From Hymenobacter nivis (lineage in GTDB: Bacteria > Bacteroidota > Bacteroidia > Cytophagales > Hymenobacteraceae): DNA of 64,000 nucleotides. The stretch spans positions 2,170,001 through 2,234,000 of the forward strand of contig NZ_CP029145.1 of assembly GCF_003149515.1 (NCBI RefSeq). Reading direction: 5' to 3'. Positions 44,989 to 53,863 of this stretch are shown one piece after another. Both the position numbers and the translations under genes were made by a program. Every line of letters starts with the position of its first letter. The first letter of the stretch is position 1. The notes below the pieces were generated by a model. That model was not told the DNA's origin, did no database searches, and saw nothing but the letters and a program-made list of their open reading frames with translations.

Positions 44989-46617
44989 GTGCGCCACGGG
45001 GCTGGCCTTGGGGTCCACTGCTCACGCTTCCCTCGCCCCCGGCTGCTTGCTGCTCCGCTACGCTTCGTATTTACCTGCTTTGGTGGGGCCCTAAGCCTAG
45101 TGGAAGCCCTCACCGGCTGCGCCCGCGAGCCCTATGGCCCGCCCGATGCCCGGCCGCCCGCGCAGGCCGCCCGGCCTTTGCCGGCTGGCGCCGACTCGGT
45201 GCGCGGCGCGGCCGCCAACCCCCACTACGCCCAGCACAGCGCCTTTTACCAGGCCATTTTCGGCCGGCACTACCGCCAGGTGTGGGCTACCCCGGTGGCG
45301 ATGACGGTACTCAACCCCGCTACCGGGGACCCCAGCGGCGAGCCGCTGCGGCCGCGCAAGGCCGGCGGCGGCTTCCAAACCATCGGCCTGAGCCTGCGGG
45401 GGCCCGGCGGCCAGGAATACGCGCTGCGGGCCCTCGATAAAGACCCGCGCAAAACGCTGCCGCCGCTACTGCGCCGCACATTTTTGCTGAATGCCGTGCG
45501 CGACGCCACCAGCGCCACTTACCCCTACGGCGCGCTGGTAGTGCCGCCCCTGGCCCAGGCCGTGGGCGTGCCCCACACTCACCCGCGCTTGTTCTACGCC
45601 CGGCCCAACGACCCGGCCCTCACCGGCGATTCGCTGGCCAAGCTGCGCGGCCAGCTGGTCTGGCTGGAAGAGAAATTCGGCGGCGACGCCCGGCCCACTG
45701 ACGCCGTGCCGGCCGCCACGGCTTTGATGAGCAGCGCGGCCTTCTACAAGCGCCTGTTTGCCGACCCGCGCCACCGGCCCGACCCCGCCGCCCTGCTGCG
45801 CGCCCGCCTGCTCGACGCCTGGCTGGGCGACTGGGACCGCCACGCGGGGCAGTGGGCCTGGGCCCAGGTGCCCGCGCCCGGGGCCCCCGCCGGCCGCTTC
45901 TATTACCAGCCCGTGCCCAAAGACCGCGACATGGTGTTCTACCGCGCCGCCGACGGCGTGTTTCCCTGGCTGTTCACGCGGCGCTTTGCCCTGCGGAAGT
46001 GGAACACGTTCCGGCCCAACTACCACGACCTGGGGGGCCTGTTGCAGCAGGGCCATTACCTGGACGAGCACGGCCTTATCTCCCTCACTGCCGCGCAGTT
46101 CCAGGCGGCCGCCGTAGCCATGCAAGGCCAGCTCACCGACGCGGCCCTCGACTCGGCGCTGCGCCAGCTGCCGCCCGCGGCCTACGCCCTGGATGGCCCC
46201 TACCTGGCCGGAGCCCTGCGGCAGCGGCGGGCCACCCTGCCCCACGTGGCGGCGGTGCTCTACCGCCGCCTCAGCCGCCGGCCCACGGTGGGCGGCACGG
46301 CCCAGGCCGAGCGGTTCGTGGTGCGCCGCTACCCCGATTCAGTTACCGTGGCCATGTACGCCCCCGCCCTGGGGCCCGATTCGCTGCTGCTGGCCCGCAC
46401 GTTTTTCGCCCGCGAAACCAAGGTCATTACCCTCGAAGGCCTGGCTGGCGCCGACGTATTCGAGGTAACCGAAGTAGGGCCCCGGGCGGCGCGGGGCCCC
46501 CGCCTGGCCATTTACGGCAACCCCAGGGCCCGCCCGCCCGCGCCCACCCGAAGGCTGCGCTACTTCACTGCGCCACGCCGCAGTGCCCACGCCTACACCC
46601 GGCCAGCGGAGGAATAA
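44989..46617 (+). CDS. Putative lipoprotein related to the central domain of BamA-type metallophosphoesterases
   Basis: Up to 542 residues. A hydrophobic stretch ending LVEALTGC near 36-43 may be a lipoprotein signal. The body has RKAGGGFQTIGLSLRGPGGQ, YALRALDKDPRKTLP, ATYPYGALVVPPLAQAVGVP, LLDAWLGDWDRHAGQWAWAQ and YYQPVPKDRDMVFYRADG-like blocks. As I recall, the same order occurs between the phosphatase and beta-barrel parts of large Bacteroidota outer-membrane metallophosphoesterases. The DWDRH and PxDRD motifs recall kinase-like active sites. The start is GTG or a later codon. Confidence 0.55.
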   Translation: MRHGAGLGVHCSRFPRPRLLAAPLRFVFTCFGGALSLVEALTGCAREPYGPPDARPPAQAARPLPAGADSVRGAAANPHYAQHSAFYQAIFGRHYRQVWATPVAMTVLNPATGDPSGEPLRPRKAGGGFQTIGLSLRGPGGQEYALRALDKDPRKTLPPLLRRTFLLNAVRDATSATYPYGALVVPPLAQAVGVPHTHPRLFYARPNDPALTGDSLAKLRGQLVWLEEKFGGDARPTDAVPAATALMSSAAFYKRLFADPRHRPDPAALLRARLLDAWLGDWDRHAGQWAWAQVPAPGAPAGRFYYQPVPKDRDMVFYRAADGVFPWLFTRRFALRKWNTFRPNYHDLGGLLQQGHYLDEHGLISLTAAQFQAAAVAMQGQLTDAALDSALRQLPPAAYALDGPYLAGALRQRRATLPHVAAVLYRRLSRRPTVGGTAQAERFVVRRYPDSVTVAMYAPALGPDSLLLARTFFARETKVITLEGLAGADVFEVTEVGPRAARGPRLAIYGNPRARPPAPTRRLRYFTAPRRSAHAYTRPAEE

Positions 46618-46632
46618 GAGAGTAATTAAGGC

Positions 46633-46840
46633 ACTGTTTAGATCAACTAAAACGGTCATGCAGAATGCAGTGGAGTATCTTTTTCACGTAACTACTCCTA
46701 ATTACTAGCGCAGAAAAAATGCTTCGCTGCGCGCTGCATGACGTTCTTTTTTGTGCGATTTCTTATTCGGGAATAACTATACTGTTTAGATCAGTTAAAA
46801 CGGTCATGCTCCACTTCGTTCTGCATGACCGTTTTAATTT
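46633..46840. repeat. Interspersed repeat R3 with terminator-like hairpin
   Basis: ACTGTTTAGATCA plus TAAAACGGTCATGC occurs at 46633 and again at 46781 as imperfect direct repeats. The second copy continues into a hairpin AAAACGGTCATGC...GCATGACCGTTTT (about 46797-46838) followed by AATTTT. It lies between convergent genes, so it can end transcription from both sides. The GGTCATGC core links it to R1 and R2. Confidence 0.65.
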
Positions 46841-46897
46841 TATTACCAGGTTTTTAATTCTACGCCACAATCCCACCCCGGGGCCCTAAAACACAGC

Positions 46898-48007
46898 TTA
46901 CGCGATGGCGGCCAGCATTTTCAGCACTAGGCGCTCGGTAGGCGAAAGCGGGTCTTGGGGGGCGGGGGTGGCGTCGTGGGCGCGCAAGTAATCAATGAGT
47001 TCGCCCGATTTGAAGAGCGTGACCACCTGCGGGTGGATGTAGTATTTTGAGCATACAGTGGGCGTGTTGCCCAGGCCGCTGGCCACATCCTTCACGGCTT
47101 TGCGGATAACTTTTTCGGGGGCCAAATCGGGCTCTTCGGTGAGCGCGCTTTCGAGGCATTCCACCATTTTTACGGTGCCGCCCCAAGTGCGGAAGTCCTT
47201 AGCCGAGAGGGCCAAGCCGGTGTGCTCGTGCAGGTAACCGTTCACATCGCCCGATTCCAGGGCGTGGCGCTGGCCGTCGGCGGCATAGTATTGGAACAGG
47301 TGCTGGCCGGGAATTTCCTGGCACTTGCGCACGAGGCGGGCCAGGCGGCGGTCGCGCAGCGTTACGTCGTGGGCCACGCCCTTTTTGCCCACGAAGGCGA
47401 AGCGCACAGCGTCGCCCTTAAACGTTACGTGCTCGTCGTGCAGCGTGGTGAGGCCGTAGCTTTTATTCTTCTTCGCATATTCCTGGTTACCCACCCGGAT
47501 AAACGACTGGTCGATGAGCGAAATCACCAGGGCCACCACCTGCTCGCGGCTCAGCGCTGGGCGGGCCAAGTCGCGCTGGAGCTGCTGGCGCAGAGCGGGC
47601 AGCTTCTCGCCAAATGCTTGCAAGCGCGAAAACTTGGTCAGGCTACGGATTTCGTCCCAGGCCGGGTGGTAGCGGTACTGCTTGCGGCCCACCGTGTCGT
47701 GGCCCGTCACCTGCAAGTGGGCCCGGGCGTCCTGGGCTACCCACACGTCCGTCCAGGCCGGCGGAATTACGAAACCGGCGATGCGCTCAAGCACCGCGGC
47801 GTCGGTCACTTTGTGGCCCTGGGCATCGTGGTAGCTGAATTTACCGCTCCGGCCGGCCTTGCGGGCGTAGCCGGGGGCGGCATCGGTAGCGTAGTGCAGC
47901 CCGGCCTGGGCGGCCTGCTGGGCGGGATCTTTGTAGAGCTCGTGGGCGGTGGGCGCGAGGTGCTTCTTGCGGGTTTTGGGGCGGGCGGCGGGCGCGGCGG
48001 TGGGCAT
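46898..48007 (-). CDS. DNA topoisomerase IB
   Basis: 369 residues from ATG 48007, the size of bacterial poxvirus-type TopIB. GFVIPPAWTDVWVAQDARAH, GRKQYRYHPAWDEIR and FIRVGNQEYAKKNKSYGLTT lead to the catalytic region KDFRTWGGTVKMVECL, then TVCSKYYIHPQVV with the active-site Tyr. The Arg and Lys residues of the catalytic pentad appear in the expected order. It relaxes supercoils through a 3'-phosphotyrosine intermediate. The start follows a Lys/Arg-rich tail, AAPAARPKTRKKHLAP. Confidence 0.92.
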   Translation of the reverse strand: MPTAAPAARPKTRKKHLAPTAHELYKDPAQQAAQAGLHYATDAAPGYARKAGRSGKFSYHDAQGHKVTDAAVLERIAGFVIPPAWTDVWVAQDARAHLQVTGHDTVGRKQYRYHPAWDEIRSLTKFSRLQAFGEKLPALRQQLQRDLARPALSREQVVALVISLIDQSFIRVGNQEYAKKNKSYGLTTLHDEHVTFKGDAVRFAFVGKKGVAHDVTLRDRRLARLVRKCQEIPGQHLFQYYAADGQRHALESGDVNGYLHEHTGLALSAKDFRTWGGTVKMVECLESALTEEPDLAPEKVIRKAVKDVASGLGNTPTVCSKYYIHPQVVTLFKSGELIDYLRAHDATPAPQDPLSPTERLVLKMLAAIA

Positions 48008-48483
48008 GGGGCGGGGAGTGGGTGGGGAACCCCTGTGTACGCAAAAACCCACCCCAGGATGAACAGCCAGCGTTTTTCATTGCCAACCGGGGCCCCACCG
48101 TTTTAAGCCGCGCCCCCACCCGGGGCTCAGCAGGCGCTTCCCTCCTAACCTGACGCGGCCATCGGGCCGCTGGCTGTAGCGCGGATTACGGCCTCTTCCC
48201 ACCGTGCTACAATCCCTCGCCAAACGGGCGTAGATGGTAGTAATTGATGGTCAAGTACTCGATCGGCGCCATGAAGTGGTGCCGCAGATAGTCGCCCCGC
48301 ACCAGCAGCCACTTGGCGGATCGGACATGGACCGGAAAACTGCTTTAATCGGAAAGCAAGCCTACAATTAGCAGCTAATGGCTGATTACTTATTTGCCCA
48401 CCAAGCGGCGCACGTGGTCCGCCCACGCCGCTGCGCCCAGTTTTAAGCGAGCCGCAGAAAAACGTGATTTTTATGGGCATGCA
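48008..48483. other. Intergenic region with a small gene scrap
   Basis: On the minus strand 48321-48207 reads SAKWLLVRGDYLRHHFMAPI, EYLTINYYHLRPFGEGL, stop. This is a protein-like C-terminus with no start; its family is not recognised. The rest shows no gene, and the region is probably decayed sequence between topoisomerase IB and the acyltransferase. Confidence 0.35.
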
Positions 48484-49134
48484 TCAGTAGCGTTGGCCAA
48501 TTTTTCGAGCCGGTACACCCGCCCATATTTCGTTTGAAGGCACCGACTTGTTGACAACGGCCCCGGCAGCCACCACGGCCCCACTGCCAATCGTCACGCC
48601 TTTGAGCACCACCACGTTGCAGCCCAGCCAAACGTTTTCTTCCAGCGTAATCGGCCCCGTGGGGCCCGACTGCTCACGAATTAACCCGCCCGGAGCCGTG
48701 CCGTGGTCATGGTCGATGAAGCGGCAGCCCGAGGCAACGAGCGAATCGCTGCCAACGGTAATGCTTACGGAAATATTAAATTCACACCCAGACCCCAAAA
48801 ATACGCGGTCCTTGATTTGAATGGACGGCCCAGGCTGCCAGATGCCGTCAAATTTGAAGCGGATGCCCTCCTCCAGCAAACAATTGCTGCCAATCGCCAC
48901 CTGGTGCGGCCACGTAATGAACAGGCGCGGCAGCACCGTGCCCTTTCCGACGCGCATGCCCCAGAGGTAAAACCACCCTTCGCGCACCAGCCCGACCCAC
49001 CGATAGACGTGGTGAAAACGTACCCCAAAGGCAACGCGTTGCAAAAAATTCGTCGCGGGCCTGGCGGCTTCCGTGCGGGGCGCCCCTATTAAGTTGGCTG
49101 CCCCGCCGCGCGTACCTTCTGTTGATGCTTGCAT
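48484..49134 (-). CDS. Hexapeptide-repeat acyltransferase (LbetaH)
   Basis: 216 residues. The N-terminal part (FGVRFHHVYRWVGLVREGWF) leads to a left-handed beta-helix of imperfect hexapeptides: ITVGSDSLVASGCRFIDHDH, IREQSGPTGPITLEENVWLG, and then NVVVLKGVTIGSGAVVAAGA, ending PSNEIWAGVPARKIGQ. This C-terminal pattern marks serine/maltose O-acetyltransferase-like and colanic-acid-type (WcaF/WcaB) enzymes. The acceptor sugar cannot be told. Upstream sequence is AT-rich, consistent with a promoter there. Confidence 0.85.
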   Translation of the reverse strand: MQASTEGTRGGAANLIGAPRTEAARPATNFLQRVAFGVRFHHVYRWVGLVREGWFYLWGMRVGKGTVLPRLFITWPHQVAIGSNCLLEEGIRFKFDGIWQPGPSIQIKDRVFLGSGCEFNISVSITVGSDSLVASGCRFIDHDHGTAPGGLIREQSGPTGPITLEENVWLGCNVVVLKGVTIGSGAVVAAGAVVNKSVPSNEIWAGVPARKIGQRY

Positions 49135-49378
49135 TGATTAAATAATAATAATTGTACATCAGAGCTTTACGCCTCTAACATCTGTTTTTATCCACACAAA
49201 GTACGCGAAATATCTTCTTCAATCCGTGGTAAAAATCAGGACAGGACGAACGCAAATTTGTGTTGGTTTTACGCTTCCGCAGGCTGGCGGGCGCAAAGAG
49301 CACGCACGCACGTCATTGGTTCAGGCATTTTTTATCCTTGGAATCCCTGGCCGCTTGGTACCCCGGCGCGCCCGGCCG

Positions 49379-49386
49379 TAGGTTTG
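49379..49386 (+). promoter_or_regulatory. -7 box immediately before the APP1-like gene
   Basis: TAGGTTTG fits TAnnTTTG, with TTG at 49355-49357 as a possible -33 element. Only five bases separate it from ATG 49392, implying a leaderless or nearly leaderless mRNA and supporting that start. Confidence 0.5.
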
Positions 49387-49391
49387 CGTTT

Positions 49392-50504
49392 ATGCCTTTT
49401 TTGCGCGAACTGCTTTCCCGCCTGCTGCACCTCGACAACCACCGCCTGGCCCGCCTGGGCTGGGCGCGGCCGCTGCAACTCCTCACCTACCGCACCTACG
49501 GCACCGCCGGGCGCTTCTACGTGAAGGGCCGCCTGCTCACCGACCCCGGCCTGGCCCCCGCCACGGCGGCCGATTCGCGCTGGCGCAACTTCCGCAACAT
49601 GGCCCGGCGCTTCCTCAGCTACGAAATTGCCGGGGCCGGGCTGGTGGCCGAACGCGCCGGCGGGGCCCCGCAGCCCATCGCGACCGACGCCGAGGGCTAC
49701 TTCACCCTCGTGCTGGAGGCCCCGCCCCAGCCGCCGCCGGGGGCCCTGCTGTGGCAGCCAGTAGCCGTGCGCCTGGCCCAGCTGCCCGGCGGCGCGCCGC
49801 TACCCGCCCAGCCTATACGAGCCGTGGCCGAGGTGCTGGTGCCGCCCGCCGGGGCCGAGTTCGGGGTAATTTCCGACCTCGACGATACGGTGTTCGAGTC
49901 GGGGGCCACCAATTTTCTGCGCATGGGCTTCACGGTGCTGCTGCGCAACGCCCTCTCGCACCAGCCCTTTACGGGCGTGGGCGCGTTCTACCGGGCCCTG
50001 CAACTGGGCTGCACCGGGCGGCCCGACAACCCGTTTTTCTACATCAGTAGCAGTCCCTGGAACCTCTACGACGCGCTCGACGAGTTCCTCGCCCTGCACC
50101 GCATCCCGAAGGGGGCCCTGTTGCTGCGCGACGTGGGCCTGCGCCCGCGCAACCCCGCGCCCCCCACCGCCGAGGGCCTGGCCGCCGCCGCCCACTTCGG
50201 CCACAAGCTGCACGAAATCGAGAACGTGCTGCGCGCCTACCCGCGCCTGCCCTTCGTGCTGCTCGGCGACAGCGGCCAGGAAGACGCCCGCATCTACCGC
50301 GAGGTGGTGCGCCGCTACCCCGGCCGCATCCGCGCCGTGTACATCCGCGACGTGCAAGTGCCCAAGCGGGCCCTGGCCATCCCGCAGCTGGTGGCCGAGC
50401 TGCGCGCCGAAAACGTGGAAATGCTGCTCGTGCCCGACTATGCCACCGCCATGCGCCACGCCGCCGCGCGGGGGCTGATTGCGGACGGGGCGGCGGGCAA
50501 CTGA
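49392..50504 (+). CDS. APP1-type phosphatase (DUF2183)
   Basis: 370 residues from ATG 49392. The catalytic domain begins FGVISDLDDTVFESG near 157-171, with the DxDxT motif of HAD-type phosphatases. It continues NPFFYISSSPWNLYDALDEF near 216-235 and LPFVLLGDSGQEDARIYREV near 291-310, as in yeast App1 phosphatidate phosphatase and its bacterial relatives. The N-terminal 150 residues are a beta-rich accessory region. A lipid phosphate substrate is likely but unproven. Confidence 0.85.
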   Translation: MPFLRELLSRLLHLDNHRLARLGWARPLQLLTYRTYGTAGRFYVKGRLLTDPGLAPATAADSRWRNFRNMARRFLSYEIAGAGLVAERAGGAPQPIATDAEGYFTLVLEAPPQPPPGALLWQPVAVRLAQLPGGAPLPAQPIRAVAEVLVPPAGAEFGVISDLDDTVFESGATNFLRMGFTVLLRNALSHQPFTGVGAFYRALQLGCTGRPDNPFFYISSSPWNLYDALDEFLALHRIPKGALLLRDVGLRPRNPAPPTAEGLAAAAHFGHKLHEIENVLRAYPRLPFVLLGDSGQEDARIYREVVRRYPGRIRAVYIRDVQVPKRALAIPQLVAELRAENVEMLLVPDYATAMRHAAARGLIADGAAGN

Positions 50505-50888
50505 GCAGGAGCCGCGGGTTGGCATCGGCGGGCAAATGAACCGGCTCCCCGGCGGCTTTTGGGGGAGAACGCGCAGAGCCCCCGGCTACCCGCCGGACGC
50601 AGCAAAGGTGACGCTTTTGCAACTGCGCGGCTTGGTTTAAAAGCCCCTTTTACAATTTCATTTTTTTAGAATACATCTTGTTATATATTCAATCAAGTCA
50701 TTCATTATTAAGAAGTTATTTTTCTTATTAGTCATTAGGCTTGTTCCTGAATTAATAGAGCTGTTCCCGAATAAGGAATCGCACAAAGCAGGCCCTGAAT
50801 TGCCACTCATTTGTAGTTTTATAAACTATCGGCTGACAGCTAATAACTGATAACCTGTTCACCTCTGCACTGCTGCTTACTTATACGA
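50505..50888. other. Intergenic region, AT-rich in its second half
   Basis: About 380 bases without a gene. GGAGCCG at about 50508 can pair weakly with CGGCTCC near 50541. The stretch 50640-50880 is markedly AT-richer than the surroundings. AGCTGTTCCCGAATAAGG at 50759 is an inverted copy of sequence near 46751-46785, so part of this gap is repeat-derived. Confidence 0.5.
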
Positions 50889-51548
50889 ATGAAAACGCTT
50901 GTACCCGTGAAATACGCTTTACTGCTCTGTCTGACCGGTAGCCTACTGGCGGGCTGCCGCCTGCTTGGCGACCCGGTACGTGACATCCTGGCGCCGTCCG
51001 ACGTGCCGTTGAACAATTCGGCCAAGGCCTGGATGCACGAGCAGAACGGCCAGGTACTCTCGTTTAAAAACGCGGGTGGCCAGACCCAATCCGTGCGCGT
51101 GCGCCGGCTGGACGGCGACGCGGAATCGGGGGTTTTTAGCGGCAAAGTTCCCATCCCGCACCTACCCGTGAAAACTGAATTTATTGAACTTGACTACCGC
51201 TTTATGCTCCAGAAAGATTCGGTGAGCCTGGCCGTTGCCAATGAAAACACGCTGAATTTCTTTAACACCGTTCTTCCCAGCCACGACGCCTACCGGCCGG
51301 ACCAGCTGCTGGCCACTTTCCGTACCGCCGACGACCTTGCCGATGAAGCAGCCAATAGCCTGAACGCGCTGGAACTTAATTATTCGCTGGGCCCCCACAC
51401 CTACGGGTCAGTGCTGCACGTGAACGGCATAGCCACGAGCAAAAACACAAATCCTAAGCCCACCGACGCGCAAGAAATTTTCTATTCCCGGGCCGATGGC
51501 TTGGTCGGCTACAAAACCGTGGACGGCCAGCTGTGGCTCCGCCAGTAA
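50889..51548 (+). CDS. Lipoprotein of unknown function
   Basis: 219 residues. The N-terminus YALLLCLTGSLLAGCRLLG has a clear lipobox (LLAGC, Cys about 23), so the protein should be lipidated and membrane-anchored. The mature part has repeated beta-strand-like stretches and no domain I recognise. It stands alone with its own 5' AT-rich region. Confidence 0.6.
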   Translation: MKTLVPVKYALLLCLTGSLLAGCRLLGDPVRDILAPSDVPLNNSAKAWMHEQNGQVLSFKNAGGQTQSVRVRRLDGDAESGVFSGKVPIPHLPVKTEFIELDYRFMLQKDSVSLAVANENTLNFFNTVLPSHDAYRPDQLLATFRTADDLADEAANSLNALELNYSLGPHTYGSVLHVNGIATSKNTNPKPTDAQEIFYSRADGLVGYKTVDGQLWLRQ

Positions 51549-51938
51549 CCGCTGCGGCCCCGTGCGGCGGGCCCCCGGCGGGTTGGCGCGGCCGGCCGGG
51601 CACTGGCCAAGGCCCGAAAGGCCCGCTAAGTATTGAGCTGTTAGCAGAGGCATTTAAGCGGCTCTTAGCTGATAGCCATTAGCTTTCTTATTAATGATCA
51701 GATTATTGCATCCGAATTAATGCATAATTAATTCAAGCCGGGCCCGTTACTTGCACCAACGACGTAGCTAAGAAGTTGCTTGCGTTAACGTCGGCACGCT
51801 GTAACGATGCATCCTTGCGTCTTAGAATTGGACGATTGGTCCGAACATCGTTCAATTCTGAGGCGCAAGAATGCACCGTTACCCCCCGTTTCAAGAACCA
51901 AAAAACCAAGTCAAACAGCTTCTTAACTCTTCCGGTTG
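51549..51938. other. Repeat-bearing intergenic region
   Basis: About 390 bases without a gene. The first 60 bases are GC-rich and hairpin-prone, consistent with transcript termination after the lipoprotein gene. The second half is repeat R4. The amidohydrolase promoter should lie here but is not evident. Confidence 0.5.
51771..51926. repeat. Palindromic interspersed repeat R4
   Basis: Edges GAAGTTGCTTG (51772) and CAAACAGCTTCTT (to about 51925). The core TAACGATGCATCCTTGCG, TCTTAGAATTG faces CAATTCTGAGGCGCAAGA, ATGCACCGTTA over 51802-51881. The right flank (AACCAAAAAACCAAGTCAAA) resembles that of R5. Confidence 0.7.
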
Positions 51939-53324
51939 ATGCGTTTTTTTCACTCCCTGTTCCTCGCCTTCGTCCTGAGCCTACCCGCCCGGGCGCAGCA
52001 GCTCACCATCGTGCACGCCCGGATAATTGATGTGGCGACGGGTGCCATTCGGCCCGACATGACGGTGGTTATCAGCGGGCCCCGCATCGTGCGGGTGGGG
52101 CCCTCGGCCAAGGTCAATCCGAAGGCGGGCCGGGTGGTGGACGCGCGCGGCCAGTACCTCATGCCGGGGCTGTGGGACATGCACACCCACGTGTATTTTG
52201 ACGGAACGGCCAACGCCGGCACCGACCTGATTTTGCCGCTGCTGCTGGCCAACGGCGTCACCGGCATCCGCGACATGGGTAGCCAGCTCGATTCTATCCT
52301 CCAGGCCCGCACGGCCGTGGCGGCGCACCGCCGGCTGGGCCCCCGGCTGGTGGTGAGCGGGCCAATGCTCGACGGGCCCAAGTCGCCCTACAAAGCCGCC
52401 ATCCCCGTGGCCACCGCCGAGGAAGGCCGCCAAGCCGTGGATATGCTCAAGGCGCGGGGCGTCGATTTTATTAAAATCCAGTCGTACGTGCCCCGGGCAG
52501 CGTATTTCGCCATTGCGGCCGAAGCCAAAGCCGTAGGCCTGCCCTTTGAAGGGCACGTGCCCGACGCCGTGAGTGCCGCCGAAGCCGTGGCCGCCGGCCA
52601 GCGCACCTTCGAGCACTTGATCGGCGTTTTTGAGGCCAGCTCGACCGACGAGGCCCGGTACGTGGCGGGCGGCGAGAAGTCGCCGGGCCGGCTGCTGGCC
52701 ACCTACGACGCGGCCCGCGAAGCCGCCGCCGTGCAGCTGCTGGCGGCGCACCAGGTATGGCAGTGCCCGACGCTGTTTTGGGAGCGGGGCCAGTGGCTCG
52801 TCGATTCCATTGCGTGGCGGCAAGACCCCGACCTGGCCTACGCCGGCCGCAGCTGGGTGGCGCAGCGCTGGCCCAAGGCCCAGGCCAGCATCGCGCAAAC
52901 CCTCGACGCCGAGCCGCGGCCGGTGCGGGCCCGCTTCGTCACCCACGAGCTCGACCTGGTGCGCAAGCTACATGCGGCCCGGGTGGGCTTCCTGGCCGGG
53001 ACCGATGCGCCGGCCGGCGTGGACGTGCTGCCCGGCGTCAGTCTGCACCTAGAGTTGCAACGCTTCGTGGCGGCCGGCTTCACGCCATTGGAGGCCCTGC
53101 AAACGGCTACCCTGAACCCGGCCCGGTTTTATAACCGCCTCCAGGATTTCGGCAGCGTCGCGCCCGGCTGCCTCGCCGACCTCGTGCTGCTGAGTGCCAA
53201 CCCGCTGGCCGACATTGCCAATACCCGCCGCATCGCTGCCGTGGTGGCCGACGGCCGCTACCTCTCGCGGCAGGACCTGGACCAGCTCCAGGAACGGTTG
53301 AAGCAGGTAGCCGCCGGGAAATAG
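51939..53324 (+). CDS. Secreted metal-dependent amidohydrolase
   Basis: 461 residues from ATG 51939. A signal peptide (FHSLFLAFVLSLPARAQQ) is followed by the urease-like amidohydrolase fold: MPGLWDMHTHVYFD near 78-91 supplies the HxH metal site, GVDFIKIQSYVP near 170-181 the Lys position, PFEGHVPDA and TFEHLIG the next His residues, and FLAGTDAPAGVDV the catalytic Asp. Relatives include imidazolonepropionase-like and prolidase-type exported hydrolases. The substrate is unknown. Confidence 0.88.
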   Translation: MRFFHSLFLAFVLSLPARAQQLTIVHARIIDVATGAIRPDMTVVISGPRIVRVGPSAKVNPKAGRVVDARGQYLMPGLWDMHTHVYFDGTANAGTDLILPLLLANGVTGIRDMGSQLDSILQARTAVAAHRRLGPRLVVSGPMLDGPKSPYKAAIPVATAEEGRQAVDMLKARGVDFIKIQSYVPRAAYFAIAAEAKAVGLPFEGHVPDAVSAAEAVAAGQRTFEHLIGVFEASSTDEARYVAGGEKSPGRLLATYDAAREAAAVQLLAAHQVWQCPTLFWERGQWLVDSIAWRQDPDLAYAGRSWVAQRWPKAQASIAQTLDAEPRPVRARFVTHELDLVRKLHAARVGFLAGTDAPAGVDVLPGVSLHLELQRFVAAGFTPLEALQTATLNPARFYNRLQDFGSVAPGCLADLVLLSANPLADIANTRRIAAVVADGRYLSRQDLDQLQERLKQVAAGK

Positions 53325-53561
53325 GCGGCCGCGGGGGCCCCATCACGCCACTACCATACAGTTGATAATCAGCCATAAGGTAACAGCAACAGGTAATTCA
53401 TAACCAGGAATTATCCACACAATTAGTACCAGCCCATCGTGCCTAGTCAGTGAGTAGCCTGGAAAATCTTCAATTGATTTTTTAGGATTGGAGGTGCCGT
53501 AACTAATTGAATTGAAGCGAAAGAATCTAATCTCTATAGAGACGTAAAGTGAATCTCCGTC

Positions 53562-53762
53562 TTAGTCTACGTGATACCATTTATACGAGCCATAATGCTG
53601 CTTTATGGGACCGATGAACTGCTTAGCGTCTATCCCAACATCTTTGCCGACGACGTTAACGAAATCACTTTCTGCCTCATTCTCAACGGCTCCAGGCAAG
53701 AAAGAAAAGCCCCAAAGCAAAAGCAAGGCGAAAAAAGTAAACCAAGCCAATTTCTTCTTCAT
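53562..53762 (-). CDS. Small secreted or membrane protein
   Basis: 66 residues: a Lys-rich start and hydrophobic stretch (MKKKLAWFTFFALLLLWGFS) followed by a soluble acidic segment (VENEAESDFVNVVGKDVGID). It is AT-richer than its neighbours, suggesting separate origin. No family recognised. The ATG, signal-like N-terminus and isolated position argue for a real gene. Confidence 0.5.
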   Translation of the reverse strand: MKKKLAWFTFFALLLLWGFSFLPGAVENEAESDFVNVVGKDVGIDAKQFIGPIKQHYGSYKWYHVD

Positions 53763-53863
53763 CAGGCACCGACTGTACTATTATTTGACTCTCAGTCAGA
53801 AAAGTAATCTTTTCGCTCAGCGGATTACCCGATCTTGGCTACCCTGCTCCTGGCAGACAGCCC

